Below, piece by piece: positions 8,221 through 17,181 of a DNA stretch of 64,000 nucleotides. Position 1 is the first letter of the stretch; the number at the start of each line of letters is the position of its first letter. Origin of the DNA: an uncultured Ruminococcus sp. GTDB lineage: Bacteria; Bacillota; Clostridia; Oscillospirales; Acutalibacteraceae. Both the position numbers and the translations under genes were made by a program. The notes under the pieces are model-generated. The model searched no databases and was not told the DNA's origin. It worked only from the letters and a program-made list of their open reading frames with translations. Location of the stretch: NCBI GenBank assembly GCA_902785425.1, contig CACZYP010000010.1, positions 1 through 64,000 on the forward strand, in the 5' to 3' direction.

Positions 8221-9480
8221 TTACCCCTTGCTTTTCCTCTTCATAAATATCACCGCAAGCAAAACGCCTGCCGTCATCATCAGAACATACGGCGCTGTGC
8301 GCAGTACAAGTCCTGTCGGGGAGATCTCATCAAGTCGGTTAGTAAAACGCACCGTACTTATTTCGGCTGCGTTTATATTATCATCAAGCTCCGCCCACTC
8401 GTCTTTTGCAAGCTTAACGCTTGAAGCACCGCTGTTTAAAGCAGCCGTCACTGCGTCTATCTCAGCCGAAGCCGTATACTCATCATAAGTGTCATTCTGC
8501 TCTTTTATGCCGATAACCGTGCTTTTCGGGATACCCGTTATCGTGATCACACCGCCGTCTGCAATACCGCCCGTGACATATTCCCCATTGCCTGCAATAT
8601 ACGCTGTACTGTTTGCAGTGTCTTGCGTTACCGCACCGGGAGCTGCCTGAAAACCGTTCGTGCGGACATCAAGCTTTCTTACGCCCGTTTCGGCAGAGTT
8701 TGCAAGCGTTACTGTAAACGGGAATTTGTGGCTTGTGTCGGCAAGTGCACCGGAAACAGCTTTTTCTACACTGATGTTATACGTCTGATAAACATCAACG
8801 TCTTTCATCTCGGCATCGGCCGAAACGTCATACACGAAGCCGTCCGATTTTTCCGAAGACTCTGTAACGGACATAGTCTCATCTGCCGCTGCACTTTCGG
8901 TCAGAACGTAACCGTATATCTCGGCTTCGCTCGTGTCGGCGTCTCTGCGAACGTATACATCAAGACTTCGTGAGTCCACATAATCATCATCACGGTCGAT
9001 ACCTGCGGCAGCAAGAGCGGCTTTTGACGTTGTGTCGGAAATAATGTACCGGTACACGCCCGGCTGCGTAAACTTCGCAGGATCTGAAAAAGCAAACGTG
9101 ATCTCTCCGACATCTGCGGCTGTGCCTGCGGCGGAAGTATTTGCATAACTGCTGTCGGTAAGGCTTATAGTCTGCGTTCTGTCTTCGGCAGAAACAGCAT
9201 CGATCACGCCCGGTCTGATAGTCACTGTATTGCCGCTGCTGTCGGTAACGGTCGTGCTTTCATCGGGAGAAGCCGCCCTGATCGAATAAGTGAGATCGAT
9301 ATTCGGCAGACGCACCTGTTCGTTGTCGGGATTCTTGAAAACGATCTGTTTTTTCAGCGTCACGGCACCATTGACCGACGTAACAGAATCATCTGCCGCA
9401 GCAGCGTGCGGTAAAGAAAACACCGCCGCAAAAACAAATAACACTGCCAGGATTTTTGATGTAGTCTTTGCCAGATTCAA
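8221..9480 (-). CDS. FctA-type pilin with sortase sorting signal
   Basis: A 419-residue surface pilin. A signal peptide (about 1-28, ending PHAAAADD) is followed by two FctA-like beta domains. The first has VTLKKQIVF and the second SVEKAVSGALADTSHKFPFT; Lys in these strands forms isopeptide bonds in streptococcal pilins. The C-terminus is a sorting signal: ISPTG, a hydrophobic helix and the tail KRKSKG. Translation seems to start at TTG 9480 behind GAAAGGA. It is last in a minus-strand cluster with a SipA-like protein, a class B sortase and a large adhesin-like protein, so it is probably the pilus backbone. Gene order follows the streptococcal FCT locus in kind, not in detail. Confidence 0.83.
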   Translation of the reverse strand: MNLAKTTSKILAVLFVFAAVFSLPHAAAADDSVTSVNGAVTLKKQIVFKNPDNEQVRLPNIDLTYSIRAASPDESTTVTDSSGNTVTIRPGVIDAVSAEDRTQTISLTDSSYANTSAAGTAADVGEITFAFSDPAKFTQPGVYRYIISDTTSKAALAAAGIDRDDDYVDSRSLDVYVRRDADTSEAEIYGYVLTESAAADETMSVTESSEKSDGFVYDVSADAEMKDVDVYQTYNISVEKAVSGALADTSHKFPFTVTLANSAETGVRKLDVRTNGFQAAPGAVTQDTANSTAYIAGNGEYVTGGIADGGVITITGIPKSTVIGIKEQNDTYDEYTASAEIDAVTAALNSGASSVKLAKDEWAELDDNINAAEISTVRFTNRLDEISPTGLVLRTAPYVLMMTAGVLLAVIFMKRKSKG

Positions 9481-9577
9481 AAGATCAGTCCTTTCATAAA
9501 AACAGTTTCAGAATACTTATATCGCTTGGGAAAATGGAATGCGGAATGAACACTTAGGAGAGTGGGAGAGCATTTTA

Positions 9578-10083
9578 ATTGACAATTGACAATGGATAAT
9601 TGACAATTGCGGAACTCGCCTGCGACGAGTTGATTTATATTAGTTCTCGTGATCTCATACTTTTATTCGCTGCCGTACAATAACTGTTAATTTTGAACAC
9701 AGCAATATAAAAATCAGGAGCGAAGCGACTCAATAATTGTCCATTGTCAACAGATAATTGAAATTTGCGGAACTCGCCTGCGGCGAGTTGATTATTATTA
9801 GTTCTCGTGATCTCATACTTTTATTTGCTGCCGTACAATAACTGTTAATTTTGAACACAGCAATATAAAAATCAGGAGCGAAGCGACTCAATAATTGTCC
9901 ATTGTCAATGGATAATTGACAATGACGGAGCTCGCCTGCGGCGAGTTGATTTATATTAGTTCTCGTGATCTCATACTTTTATTCGCTGCCGTACAATAAC
10001 TGTTAATTCCGAACACAGCAATATAAAAATCAGGAGCGAAGCGACTCAATAATTGTCCATTGTCCATTGTCAATTGTCAATTA
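9578..10083. repeat. Three tandem copies of a 158-bp repeat (family 1)
   Basis: Copies start at equivalent points 9611, 9769 and 9927, exactly 158 bp apart, and are nearly identical. Each unit has a TTGACAAT-rich edge, a small palindrome (AACTCGCC, 3-nt loop, GGCGAGTT), about 100 bp of conserved sequence and a GAGCGAAGCGACTC edge. It fills the 596-bp gap between the pilin and adhesin genes, and its right edge supplies the last two codons and stop of the adhesin. No protein is encoded. Confidence 0.92.
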
Positions 10084-13000
10084 TAAAGGCGAGTGCTCCA
10101 ACTCCACACTACCAAAACAATACAACCTGCAATGAGTATTATAAACGCCGTGATACGCACCATTGCCGCTCCTGTCGGGGCAGGGAGAAGCTGTTGAGCG
10201 TCGGGGCTGTATACTGCTTCAAGATGGATATATCCGTTATCCGAAGCCTGCTCGTGGCGTACATACAGCACCTCTCCCGGTTTATAATGCTTTTCCTGTC
10301 CGGGGTCTGTTATCATCGCACCATGCTCATCTAAAGGATACGATAAAACATCATGCGTAACCGGATCGGACTTCATGTATACGATACGCCATCCCTCGAA
10401 GATGTAATTGTTGTTATCTTCTGCCGCACCGTGTATATCGTTCGGAGCATTCATAACGGGAGCGTCTGCGCCGTCTGCATAGCCTTCCGCACCGCCGCTG
10501 CCATCATGGATTATGGGATCGTACAATACGCTTTCTCCGTTTGAAAAAGTACCGACGACGACGCCCTGATCACTGTGATAAACGAGTACATATTTTCCGC
10601 TTCGTCTCCACCTTGCACGAAGCGTAACGTTCTCCGTAACGGGGTCGGTGAAGTTATACGGTTCCTTTATCTGCATTGTCTTACCGTCGATCGTTCTTTC
10701 CGTTATCTTATCCCACCCGACAAGCACCCACTGCGGCGCACCGTTTTCCTCGCTAATCAATGTATATGCCGTTTTTTCGGTCGTATACCTGTCGTCCCAT
10801 TCCTCTGCAAGGCGCAAAGCCTCGGCCTCTTTCTGCTCTTCTGTAAGGGCAGAATAATTCAGCTCATCGGAATGGTTATTGATGTAATTGAGAAAACCCG
10901 TTTTCAGATTCTCAAAAAACTTATCCTGCGGCGTTCTGAACTTATCAAGTGAAATATACTCCGCCTGACGGCAGTGCGAAGGCTTTATACCCTCGTTGTC
11001 AATGTGCAGCGCTGATTCGGCAGCGTTATCCGGATCAATGCTGTAGTAACCGAAAGCTTTCTCTCCGTTTTCGCCGTAATACGTTTCCGTATGCTCAAAG
11101 CCCGTGAAAACAACACTTCTGTAACGGTAGTACTTATCGCTGTCACGGCTAATCATATCGATCGTTTTGTCGGTCGGCATATAGTTTCTTGTGATGCTGT
11201 ATCTGCCTATAGCCGAACCGTATTGCAGCCAGAAATATGAAGACTGCGTCTTGGCGTCCTCCCCTGCAAGAGTGCCGCCGTTCGGATCTATCGTTACGAG
11301 ATAGTGATCGGGATACCATTTTGCGAAAACGACCTTGTTTCCGTCGGGCATTATCTCGCTGTCGAAATCAAACGGCTTTGAACAGCTTTTGTCTGCGTAC
11401 CAGCCTGCAAAGCTGTAATGTTCGGGAGCAGTGAAAGTGCATTCATGCTCCCTAAAGCCGCTCAGCGGATATTCATACATAAGCCGGTCTATAACCTCGC
11501 TGCCGCTTGCTTGCATACCGGGTGAAAAAGATGCTTCACCGGGATAGTTCGGATCAAATATAAGCTTATGATCCTTGCTTCTGCCGAAACGGATATACAG
11601 ATCATCGTGAAAAGAGATATCACCGCCGTAATAGCCCGTTGCAGGATCCTTTACCCCTACAGGTATATAATCGGTCCCGTTGAGGCTGTACTGCGACGCA
11701 TAGAAACCGCTGTACTTATCGCTGATATTGAAGCGGCCGCTGCCCGAATACACTCTGTTTGCCTCGATATATTCGCCGTTTAACTGTTCCTTCAGAAAGT
11801 GTATCGTGTGTCCGCCTGAAGCCGCACTGCCGTAAAAGCTGCGCTTTTCGGAACCGTCGGAAAGAATGAAAGCATCAAGAAAAGTCGTTTTCGTACCGCT
11901 CACAGCTCCGCCTGCACTGCCTTTTGCGTACCATGAATACTCCTGCGGCCACGTATAGCCGTTTTTTTCGAGCGAAGAACCGTACAGCCCCGTAAACTGC
12001 CTGTAAAGATGCCAGTCAACGCTTTTTCTTCCCATCTTATAACGTGTTCCCGTATACTGCGTACCATCGGGAAGATACCAGTTGTTTCCAATGCCTTTGT
12101 CAAGGCGAACGTAACGATCATCGCAAAACGCATACTGCGGCTGTGTTGTTCCGGCAGTTTCAGTGTAGGTGTAATCGTTTCTGTACGTGTAGAGATCCAT
12201 CGTAACTATCTTGCGGTCGTAGTACACGTTCACTGTCGTTGTACCCTGCGGATCGGGATATCTTTCAAGCTCGGAAGAAACGGTACGGGCAGCTTTGAAA
12301 AGCTCAAACCCGGGCGTTTCATCAAGATGAAAAAAGCGTTCCGCTTCGCCCCATTCTTCGCCCGAAAGCTCGCTTATGCGCTTTGAGGCAGGTGCATTTA
12401 CAGTCACGCAGCCGTAATAATCGTACTGCTTATCATCATCTAAAGCGTATTTGCTGTCAGATGCCTTCTGCCGCCACGCAGCAACACGAAATGATGCCGT
12501 ACTTTTCGGCGACCATTTTCCGTAGAGTGTGATATTTTTATACGTATAGAGCCTGCCGTCCTTTATTTCAAGAGCAAGGCTGCCGTTTTCTTCGTATCGT
12601 TTGTTCTCCGTTATCACACTGACCGACCCGTTGCCGCCCGATGCTTCGCCTTGTGTTATCATAAAGAAGCTGCCGCCTGCACTCTCGGAAGCGGCGGTAT
12701 ATCCCGAAAGATCGCTTTGCAGGTAGCTTATAACACCGTTTTCATCCTGCCTGCCGAGGCACCAGCCGTCAAAAACATAGCCGGGACGTGTTGTACCGGG
12801 AAGCTCTGATACAGGCTCGCTCACAAGAAAATGATCCGAGGGAACATATGCCGCCCCCCACCCCGTTTCACCTGCCGTAAACATCAGCCAATGCGCTTTT
12901 TCATACTCTGCGTAAAAGCTTATCGAACAATCATCGCTTACAGTTGTCGTAAAGAAGTCGCTGTCACATTCAGCATCGACATCATCGCAATTCTTATCAC

Positions 13001-13502
13001 GCTCGTAGATGCGCACAACGCCGTTTCTTTCACGGTAAAACACGAGCATAACAGAGCGCCTGCAGCCGTTATCGAAAAGAGAGACAGTATTTTGCGGCGT
13101 TTGAAGACTGCTTTGCCCGCCGCCGTCTTCAGCATCTGTAAACCGCTCCGTTGACCAGCCCATAAAGTAAAGCTCACCCTCAAGGTCATCGGCGATGATA
13201 TCTCCTATAATCAGCCGGGCAAAGCTGTTCTCATCAAATGTGAGAAGTTTTTTCGATATGAGAACGTTGTTCGCATCAAAGAAATTCACATACAGACTAT
13301 CCGGAAAGAAAGACTCCGCCTCATCGGGCGAATCGGGCGTTTCGATCGCAGTAAGCCCGGCAGCGTTCCCCACCGCCGAAACGACAGAAAAAAACACCAA
13401 CACAGCCGAGACAAGTACGGACATTGTTTTGTGGATACAAGCTTTCGTACTATCACACACCCCTTTTTTAAATTGAAAATGGAAAATTGCGGTCGGACTC
13501 AC
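10077..13502 (-). CDS. Large InlB-repeat surface protein with sorting signal
   Basis: A protein of about 1,140 residues. A hydrophobic signal segment (about 27-48, ending SAVGNA) is followed by many InlB B-type (Listeria-Bacteroides) repeat blocks with the pattern FDGWC / FAGWYADKS / LYGKWSP / LRARWRR. The C-terminus has a sorting signal: LLPAPTG, a hydrophobic helix and a short tail. Its place between the sortase and the FctA pilin suggests a tip or adhesin subunit, like Cpa in streptococcal FCT loci, although the fold differs. The start is uncertain: the 5' end of the frame lies in a repeat, GTG 13460 or ATG 13424 are alternatives, and a basic n-region needs a start before Lys25. The final Tyr-Asn-stop lies in the flanking repeat. 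Confidence 0.82.
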   Translation of the reverse strand: MSPTAIFHFQFKKGVCDSTKACIHKTMSVLVSAVLVFFSVVSAVGNAAGLTAIETPDSPDEAESFFPDSLYVNFFDANNVLISKKLLTFDENSFARLIIGDIIADDLEGELYFMGWSTERFTDAEDGGGQSSLQTPQNTVSLFDNGCRRSVMLVFYRERNGVVRIYERDKNCDDVDAECDSDFFTTTVSDDCSISFYAEYEKAHWLMFTAGETGWGAAYVPSDHFLVSEPVSELPGTTRPGYVFDGWCLGRQDENGVISYLQSDLSGYTAASESAGGSFFMITQGEASGGNGSVSVITENKRYEENGSLALEIKDGRLYTYKNITLYGKWSPKSTASFRVAAWRQKASDSKYALDDDKQYDYYGCVTVNAPASKRISELSGEEWGEAERFFHLDETPGFELFKAARTVSSELERYPDPQGTTTVNVYYDRKIVTMDLYTYRNDYTYTETAGTTQPQYAFCDDRYVRLDKGIGNNWYLPDGTQYTGTRYKMGRKSVDWHLYRQFTGLYGSSLEKNGYTWPQEYSWYAKGSAGGAVSGTKTTFLDAFILSDGSEKRSFYGSAASGGHTIHFLKEQLNGEYIEANRVYSGSGRFNISDKYSGFYASQYSLNGTDYIPVGVKDPATGYYGGDISFHDDLYIRFGRSKDHKLIFDPNYPGEASFSPGMQASGSEVIDRLMYEYPLSGFREHECTFTAPEHYSFAGWYADKSCSKPFDFDSEIMPDGNKVVFAKWYPDHYLVTIDPNGGTLAGEDAKTQSSYFWLQYGSAIGRYSITRNYMPTDKTIDMISRDSDKYYRYRSVVFTGFEHTETYYGENGEKAFGYYSIDPDNAAESALHIDNEGIKPSHCRQAEYISLDKFRTPQDKFFENLKTGFLNYINNHSDELNYSALTEEQKEAEALRLAEEWDDRYTTEKTAYTLISEENGAPQWVLVGWDKITERTIDGKTMQIKEPYNFTDPVTENVTLRARWRRSGKYVLVYHSDQGVVVGTFSNGESVLYDPIIHDGSGGAEGYADGADAPVMNAPNDIHGAAEDNNNYIFEGWRIVYMKSDPVTHDVLSYPLDEHGAMITDPGQEKHYKPGEVLYVRHEQASDNGYIHLEAVYSPDAQQLLPAPTGAAMVRITAFIILIAGCIVLVVWSWSTRLYN

Positions 13503-13657
13503 TTTGTTCGCCCTTTTTTATAATGTGGAATGGCGGAAGCACTGCGTGCTTGATTTTTTCTCATATGGTTTAAATAATTCAAGTTTTAATTGGTACAGCA
13601 ATATAAAATCAGGAGCGAAGCGACTCCGCAATTGTCTATTGTCAATTATCCATTATA
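13468..13657. repeat. Family 1 repeat between adhesin and sortase genes
   Basis: An AAATTGAAAATGGAAAATTGCGG left edge, a GAAGCACTGCGTGCTTG palindrome and the right edge CAGGAGCGAAGCGACTCCG followed by TTGTCAATTATCCATTATA. The right edge supplies the TAA of the sortase gene; the left edge runs into the 5' end of the adhesin frame. Confidence 0.85.
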
Positions 13658-14897
13658 GAAGCGGCGGAGCAACTCTGTAACTCTTCACTAAGCGAACAAA
13701 GTGAACGTTTCCTCTGAAGCACACAACATCCGTCAACAACGAAAGCGTGAATATCACCACCATAAGCCACGTCTGATCGTCCGACATTACGAGCGGCATG
13801 GTGATGTCCTGCGTAAGGAAAAACACAGCAGCCGATAAAGCGGCAAAAAATGTCTCGATCAGAATGCCCGGCTTCATTCGCATACGGAAAGCCTTAAGCT
13901 CGTTTCGCACTTTATATGCGGCTTTGCAGGGCGTTTTTCCGCTTTCTTCGGTGCACAGGATATATGCGTTGATCTCTTTGAGCCTTTCGTTCGTATAGCT
14001 AATCTGACCGTACTTGCAGCGTACACGGAAAAGCGGCAGCAGCACGAGCAGCGTCAGTATCATGCAAAGAAGATCAAGAAACGCCCAGTGTCCCTGTCCG
14101 TTCAGAGCGGTATGACCCACCGCCGTAAGTGCCGTAGTTTTTTCTGTATTGTCGGCGCTCATGACCGCCGTACCGCACGGGATCGTATCGGCGAAAACTA
14201 CTGCTCTGCCGTTTGTCAGAGCGTCTGCACAGGTCGAAAAAGCCGTTATCTTTTCGGGCGCATGAGCGGAGAGATATTTACTGTCACAAACCGATGCACT
14301 GCCCGTAATATACGCTTTCAGCCCGTTAAGGCTTTCGACTGCGCCGTCATACTTTTTGTAGATCATGCTGTCGTAAGCGTCGGTCAGAACGCACGCAAAA
14401 ATGCGAAGCTTATAATTTCCGGCAGGTGTTTGCAGCGTACCGCTGAGATGGCGATAAAAGAAGTCCTCATCCGTAAAATTTTCAAGCTCGCCGAACATAG
14501 CTCCGTTTTTCATGTGATGCCCGAACACAAGATTATAGCAGTCGGAAAAGTCGCTGCTGTTTTCAGCCGAAAGATAGATCGACCCTGAAAGGGAACCCTC
14601 CCCTTTGAAATCCTTTGAAGCGTATTCAAGATCATCGCTGCCTTGCATTATCGGATAATTTATATTGGTGTCCGCAATATCTACCCACCCGACAACATCG
14701 GGATTGAGCTTCAGAAGCTCATCGAATCCGCCCTGCCCGGATGAAAAGGCAGAGCTTTCATCACAGCAGATGAGCTGCCTTTTATAAAAAAGCATATCGG
14801 AAGAAGTGTACGCCGAACGGTTTGTGCAGAAAACATCATAAAGAACATATCCGCTGTACATGACCGTAACAGCCGCTGTAAGAAACGAAAAAGACAC
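13653..14897 (-). CDS. Class B sortase with C-terminal membrane domain
   Basis: A sortase of about 414 residues. One N-terminal helix (about 2-22) precedes the sortase beta-barrel: GWVDIADTNINYPIMQ near 65, catalytic His in FGHHMKNGAMFG near 125, Cys in FSTCAD near 223 and Arg in TNGRAVVFA near 231. Two or three further membrane helices follow (about 265-290 and 340-395), longer than usual for SrtB. Class B sortases polymerise FctA pilins in streptococci, matching the neighbours. The only standard start is GTG 14897, with no good ribosome site. The frame stays open upstream to an ATA at 14948 that follows GGAGG (14963-14959) and would add MKPLELKKAFHFAD-like residues, a better n-region. The last codons and TAA lie in a repeat. 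Confidence 0.88.
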   Translation of the reverse strand: MSFSFLTAAVTVMYSGYVLYDVFCTNRSAYTSSDMLFYKRQLICCDESSAFSSGQGGFDELLKLNPDVVGWVDIADTNINYPIMQGSDDLEYASKDFKGEGSLSGSIYLSAENSSDFSDCYNLVFGHHMKNGAMFGELENFTDEDFFYRHLSGTLQTPAGNYKLRIFACVLTDAYDSMIYKKYDGAVESLNGLKAYITGSASVCDSKYLSAHAPEKITAFSTCADALTNGRAVVFADTIPCGTAVMSADNTEKTTALTAVGHTALNGQGHWAFLDLLCMILTLLVLLPLFRVRCKYGQISYTNERLKEINAYILCTEESGKTPCKAAYKVRNELKAFRMRMKPGILIETFFAALSAAVFFLTQDITMPLVMSDDQTWLMVVIFTLSLLTDVVCFRGNVHFVRLVKSYRVAPPLL

Positions 14898-15019
14898 GAG
14901 AACACAGTCGGCAAAATGGAACGCTTTTTTTAGTTCTAACGGCTTTATACTCCGCTCACCTCCGTTTTCTGTCGGATTCTCGATTTATTTATCGATAATT
15001 TTTCGGCAAATTTATCAGT

Positions 15020-15586
15020 CTATATATTATTTCTCCTGAAAACGGTGATAACTGTCCCTATTATCTCGTCTTGCTCAACTACTCCGTAATATCGGCTGTC
15101 TTCCCCATCGCTGCGGTTATCGCACAAAATGAAGTATTCACTTTCTCCAAGCGTCACGGGGTATTCCGTAAAGCCCTCATACCTCGGTGTTTTCGTGTAG
15201 ATGCTGCTTTCGTGTATCGTATTGCCGTTGATGACAAGAGTTTCCTGCGGCGTTATCTCGACCGTATCACCGCACGCAGCAGCTATCCTGCCGACGTACC
15301 GTGTGCCGTTTTTTTCCAGTACAACAACGTCCTGCGCCTTTACGTTTTTATCAAGGCGGTAGTACAAAAGCAGGTCACTTATCTTTATGTGCGGCGACAT
15401 GTCGTTATCCGGTGCTTTCTCAAATCCGCATACCGCACCGAACATCAGCCACAAAAACAGAACGAGCGTGAGCGCATGAAAAAAGAACAGGTGTATCGGA
15501 TCCATCGGAGAAGTGCACTTTGTTCGTTTTACTGCTTCGTGTATCTCTTCATCATAAAGTGTCGGTGATCCAAATATCTTATCCAT
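15020..15586 (-). CDS. SipA-like pseudo-signal-peptidase (pilus assembly chaperone)
   Basis: A 188-residue type I signal peptidase homologue with one membrane helix (about 34-54). Both catalytic residues are changed: the Ser of the SMxP box is Asp62 (NDMSPHIKISD) and the general-base Lys is Gly99 (RYVGRIAAACGD). The distal box ILCDNRSDGEDSRYYG is intact. Streptococcus pyogenes SipA, a pilus-locus protein, is reported to have the same two replacements, Asp and Gly, and is needed for pilus assembly without peptidase activity. The start at 15586 follows GGAGG; the longer open frame to 15793 would run through the divergent riboswitch and is not used. It is first in the pilus operon, so it probably presents pilins to the sortase. 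Confidence 0.85.
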   Translation of the reverse strand: MDKIFGSPTLYDEEIHEAVKRTKCTSPMDPIHLFFFHALTLVLFLWLMFGAVCGFEKAPDNDMSPHIKISDLLLYYRLDKNVKAQDVVVLEKNGTRYVGRIAAACGDTVEITPQETLVINGNTIHESSIYTKTPRYEGFTEYPVTLGESEYFILCDNRSDGEDSRYYGVVEQDEIIGTVITVFRRNNI

Positions 15587-15627
15587 CGTCCGTGTGTTCC
15601 CTCCTGTCTTAAACAGCGTACACATCA

Positions 15628-15633
15628 ATAGTA
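15628..15633 (-). promoter_or_regulatory. Possible -10 of the pilus operon
   Basis: TACTAT on the minus strand about 42 nt before the SipA-like start. No convincing -35 was found at the right distance, so this is tentative. Confidence 0.3.
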
Positions 15634-15677
15634 TGAAGCACCTTTCTGAATAATTCCAATTTTTTTTGAAACGGGTA

Positions 15678-15706
15678 TTGACATTATCGAAAATGTGTAA
15701 TATAAT
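15678..15706 (+). promoter_or_regulatory. Promoter of the thiamine operon
   Basis: Consensus TTGACA (15678-15683), 17-bp spacer and TATAAT (15701-15706). Transcription would begin just before the TPP riboswitch. Confidence 0.85.
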
Positions 15707-15716
15707 CAGTAATCGA

Positions 15717-15802
15717 AACAGGGGAGCTTGTAGACAGGCTGAGAGGAAAGCAATTGAGCTTTCGACCCGATAACCTGATTTGGATAATGCCAACGTAGGG
15801 AG
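15717..15802 (+). promoter_or_regulatory. TPP riboswitch (THI element)
   Basis: It carries the conserved blocks in order: ACAGGGGAGC, the GCTGAGAGG pyrimidine-sensing loop, ACCCGATAACCTGATTTGG and ATAATGCCAACGTAGGGAGA. It lies between a consensus promoter and the thiS gene, with a terminator hairpin after it. TPP binding should end transcription before the thiamine genes. Confidence 0.95.
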
Positions 15803-15819
15803 ACAGACTCAGAATTTAT

Positions 15820-15852
15820 GGGAAGCTGTGCGTTTGGCAGCTTCCCTTTTTT
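15820..15852 (+). terminator. Riboswitch expression-platform terminator
   Basis: A 9-bp stem (15820-15828 with 15838-15846) followed by six T, directly after the TPP aptamer and before the thiS ribosome-binding site. Confidence 0.88.
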
Positions 15853-15872
15853 GTTTTTCAGGAGGTGCAAAC

Positions 15873-16067
15873 ATGGTAAAGATAAACGGAAAAGAAACGG
15901 CTCACGACGGCATAAAAGTGTCGCAGCTGCTTGAAAAGCTCGGCTATAAGCCGCAGAGCGTCGCCGTTGAATGCAATGAGGAGATAGTTCCGAAATCACA
16001 GTACGATACTTTCACGCTCAATGACGGCGACAGCGTAGAGATCGTGAGCTTTGTTGGAGGTGGCTGA
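15873..16067 (+). CDS. thiS: Sulfur carrier protein ThiS
   Basis: A 64-residue ubiquitin-like carrier ending in VGGG. ThiF adenylates the terminal glycine, which then carries sulfur as a thiocarboxylate to thiazole synthase ThiG. The start at 15873 follows AGGAGGTG at 15860-15867. The longer frame from 15780 begins inside the riboswitch and is rejected. First gene of the thiamine operon; the thiF start is 2 nt after its stop. Confidence 0.93.
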   Translation: MVKINGKETAHDGIKVSQLLEKLGYKPQSVAVECNEEIVPKSQYDTFTLNDGDSVEIVSFVGGG

Positions 16068-16068
16068 T

Positions 16069-16707
16069 ATGATACCGACAAAAGAAGCATTTGAAAAAGC
16101 ACTCGCCGCACGCCACGGCGCACAGTTACAAGAACGCTTCTCTGCTGCTTCCGTAGTTATCTGCGGCGCAGGCGGACTCGGCTCGAACGTTGCACTGAGC
16201 CTTGCCCGTGCAGGTGTTGGCAATATCCATCTGATCGACTTTGACACCGTAGATATCTCAAACCTCAACCGGCAGCAGTATCTTCCCGAACAGATAGGCA
16301 AGCCAAAAGCTGACACACTGCGTGAAAACCTGCTAAGAGTATCGCCGTATATCAATATAACATCGCATAATGTGAAACTCACAGCGGAAAATATCCCCGA
16401 ACTGCTCGCACCGTACCCTATCATCTGTGAAGCATTTGACAAAGCCGATCAGAAAGCGATGCTCGTAAACACGGTGCTTGAACATTTCCCCGACAAATAC
16501 CTTATTTCGGGAAACGGCATGGCAGGCACAGACTCCGCCAATATGATAACTACACGACGTATCACAAGCAGATTCTACCTGTGCGGCGACGGCGTAAGCA
16601 ACGTTGATGACGGCCTGCCGCTCATTTCCGCCCGAGTAGCCGTCTGCGCCGCCCATCAGGCGACGATCATACTAAGGATCATCGGGGAGGAAACACTCTC
16701 TCTGTAA
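16069..16707 (+). CDS. thiF: ThiS adenylyltransferase ThiF
   Basis: A 212-residue E1-like enzyme of the ThiF/MoeB/HesA family that adenylates the C-terminus of ThiS. The nucleotide-binding motif GAGGLGSNVALSLARAG is near residues 32-48, followed by IDFDTVDISNLNRQQY, the acidic/Arg ATP-binding segment. It lacks the two CxxC zinc pairs of longer relatives, as in short clostridial ThiF proteins. The start at 16069 follows a GGAGGTGG site inside the end of thiS. A repeat begins directly after its stop. Confidence 0.9.
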   Translation: MIPTKEAFEKALAARHGAQLQERFSAASVVICGAGGLGSNVALSLARAGVGNIHLIDFDTVDISNLNRQQYLPEQIGKPKADTLRENLLRVSPYINITSHNVKLTAENIPELLAPYPIICEAFDKADQKAMLVNTVLEHFPDKYLISGNGMAGTDSANMITTRRITSRFYLCGDGVSNVDDGLPLISARVAVCAAHQATIILRIIGEETLSL

Positions 16708-17160
16708 ATGGAAAATTGAAAATGGAAAATGGAAAATTGCGAAACTCGCCTTCGGCGAGTTGGATTGTATTAGTTCTCACAAAGCCGTACTTCATTCGCT
16801 AACGTGAGCTATGTGTAAAGTCTGAATAATCAAATATAAAACAAGCACGAAGTGCTTCCAGCTTATCGAAAAAGTAAAAAAACCAAAGCCAAAAGTTTTT
16901 TGCGCAGCTTTTTTTCAAAAAAGCTGCCGGGGTTCTCAGGGGCAGCGCTCCTGAGCCGCCGGAGGCAAACTTATGCCCTTTAGGGGTGTATTTCCGGTTT
17001 GCAAAAGACTTCTCGCCGTGATACGGCGATGCAAAAACTTTTTCTACAGACTGCAAGCACGAAGTGCTTCTTTCACTCCACAATTCACTATAAAAACAGG
17101 AGCGAAGCGACTCCGTAATTGTCCATTATCAATTGTCAATTGTCAATTTCAAACAAGTCC
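16708..17160. repeat. Family 1 repeat with an inner second repeat, inside the thi operon
   Basis: A stretch of about 450 bp without a gene. Outer edges are AAATGGAAAATTGAAAATGG and CAGGAGCGAAGCGACTCCG plus TTGTCAATTGTCAATT. It has an AACTCGCCTTCGGCGAGTT palindrome near 16743. From about 16860 to 17060 it contains GC-rich sequence of another kind, with AAAAAAGCTGCCGGGGTT and CTCAGGGGCAGCGCTCCTGAG hairpins. It separates thiF from thiG but shows no strong T-tract terminator on the plus strand. Confidence 0.8.
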
Positions 17161-17181
17161 CTATCGAAAGGAAACCAGACA

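Noticed and set aside
9578..10083. CRISPR-like array
   Set aside because: The unit is 158 bp with no variable spacers between short repeats, and no cas genes occur.
15587..15793. N-terminal extension of the SipA-like frame and the repeat-region frame ahead of it
   Set aside because: It runs opposite through the TPP riboswitch and thi promoter; ATG 15586 has a ribosome site and matches the family length.
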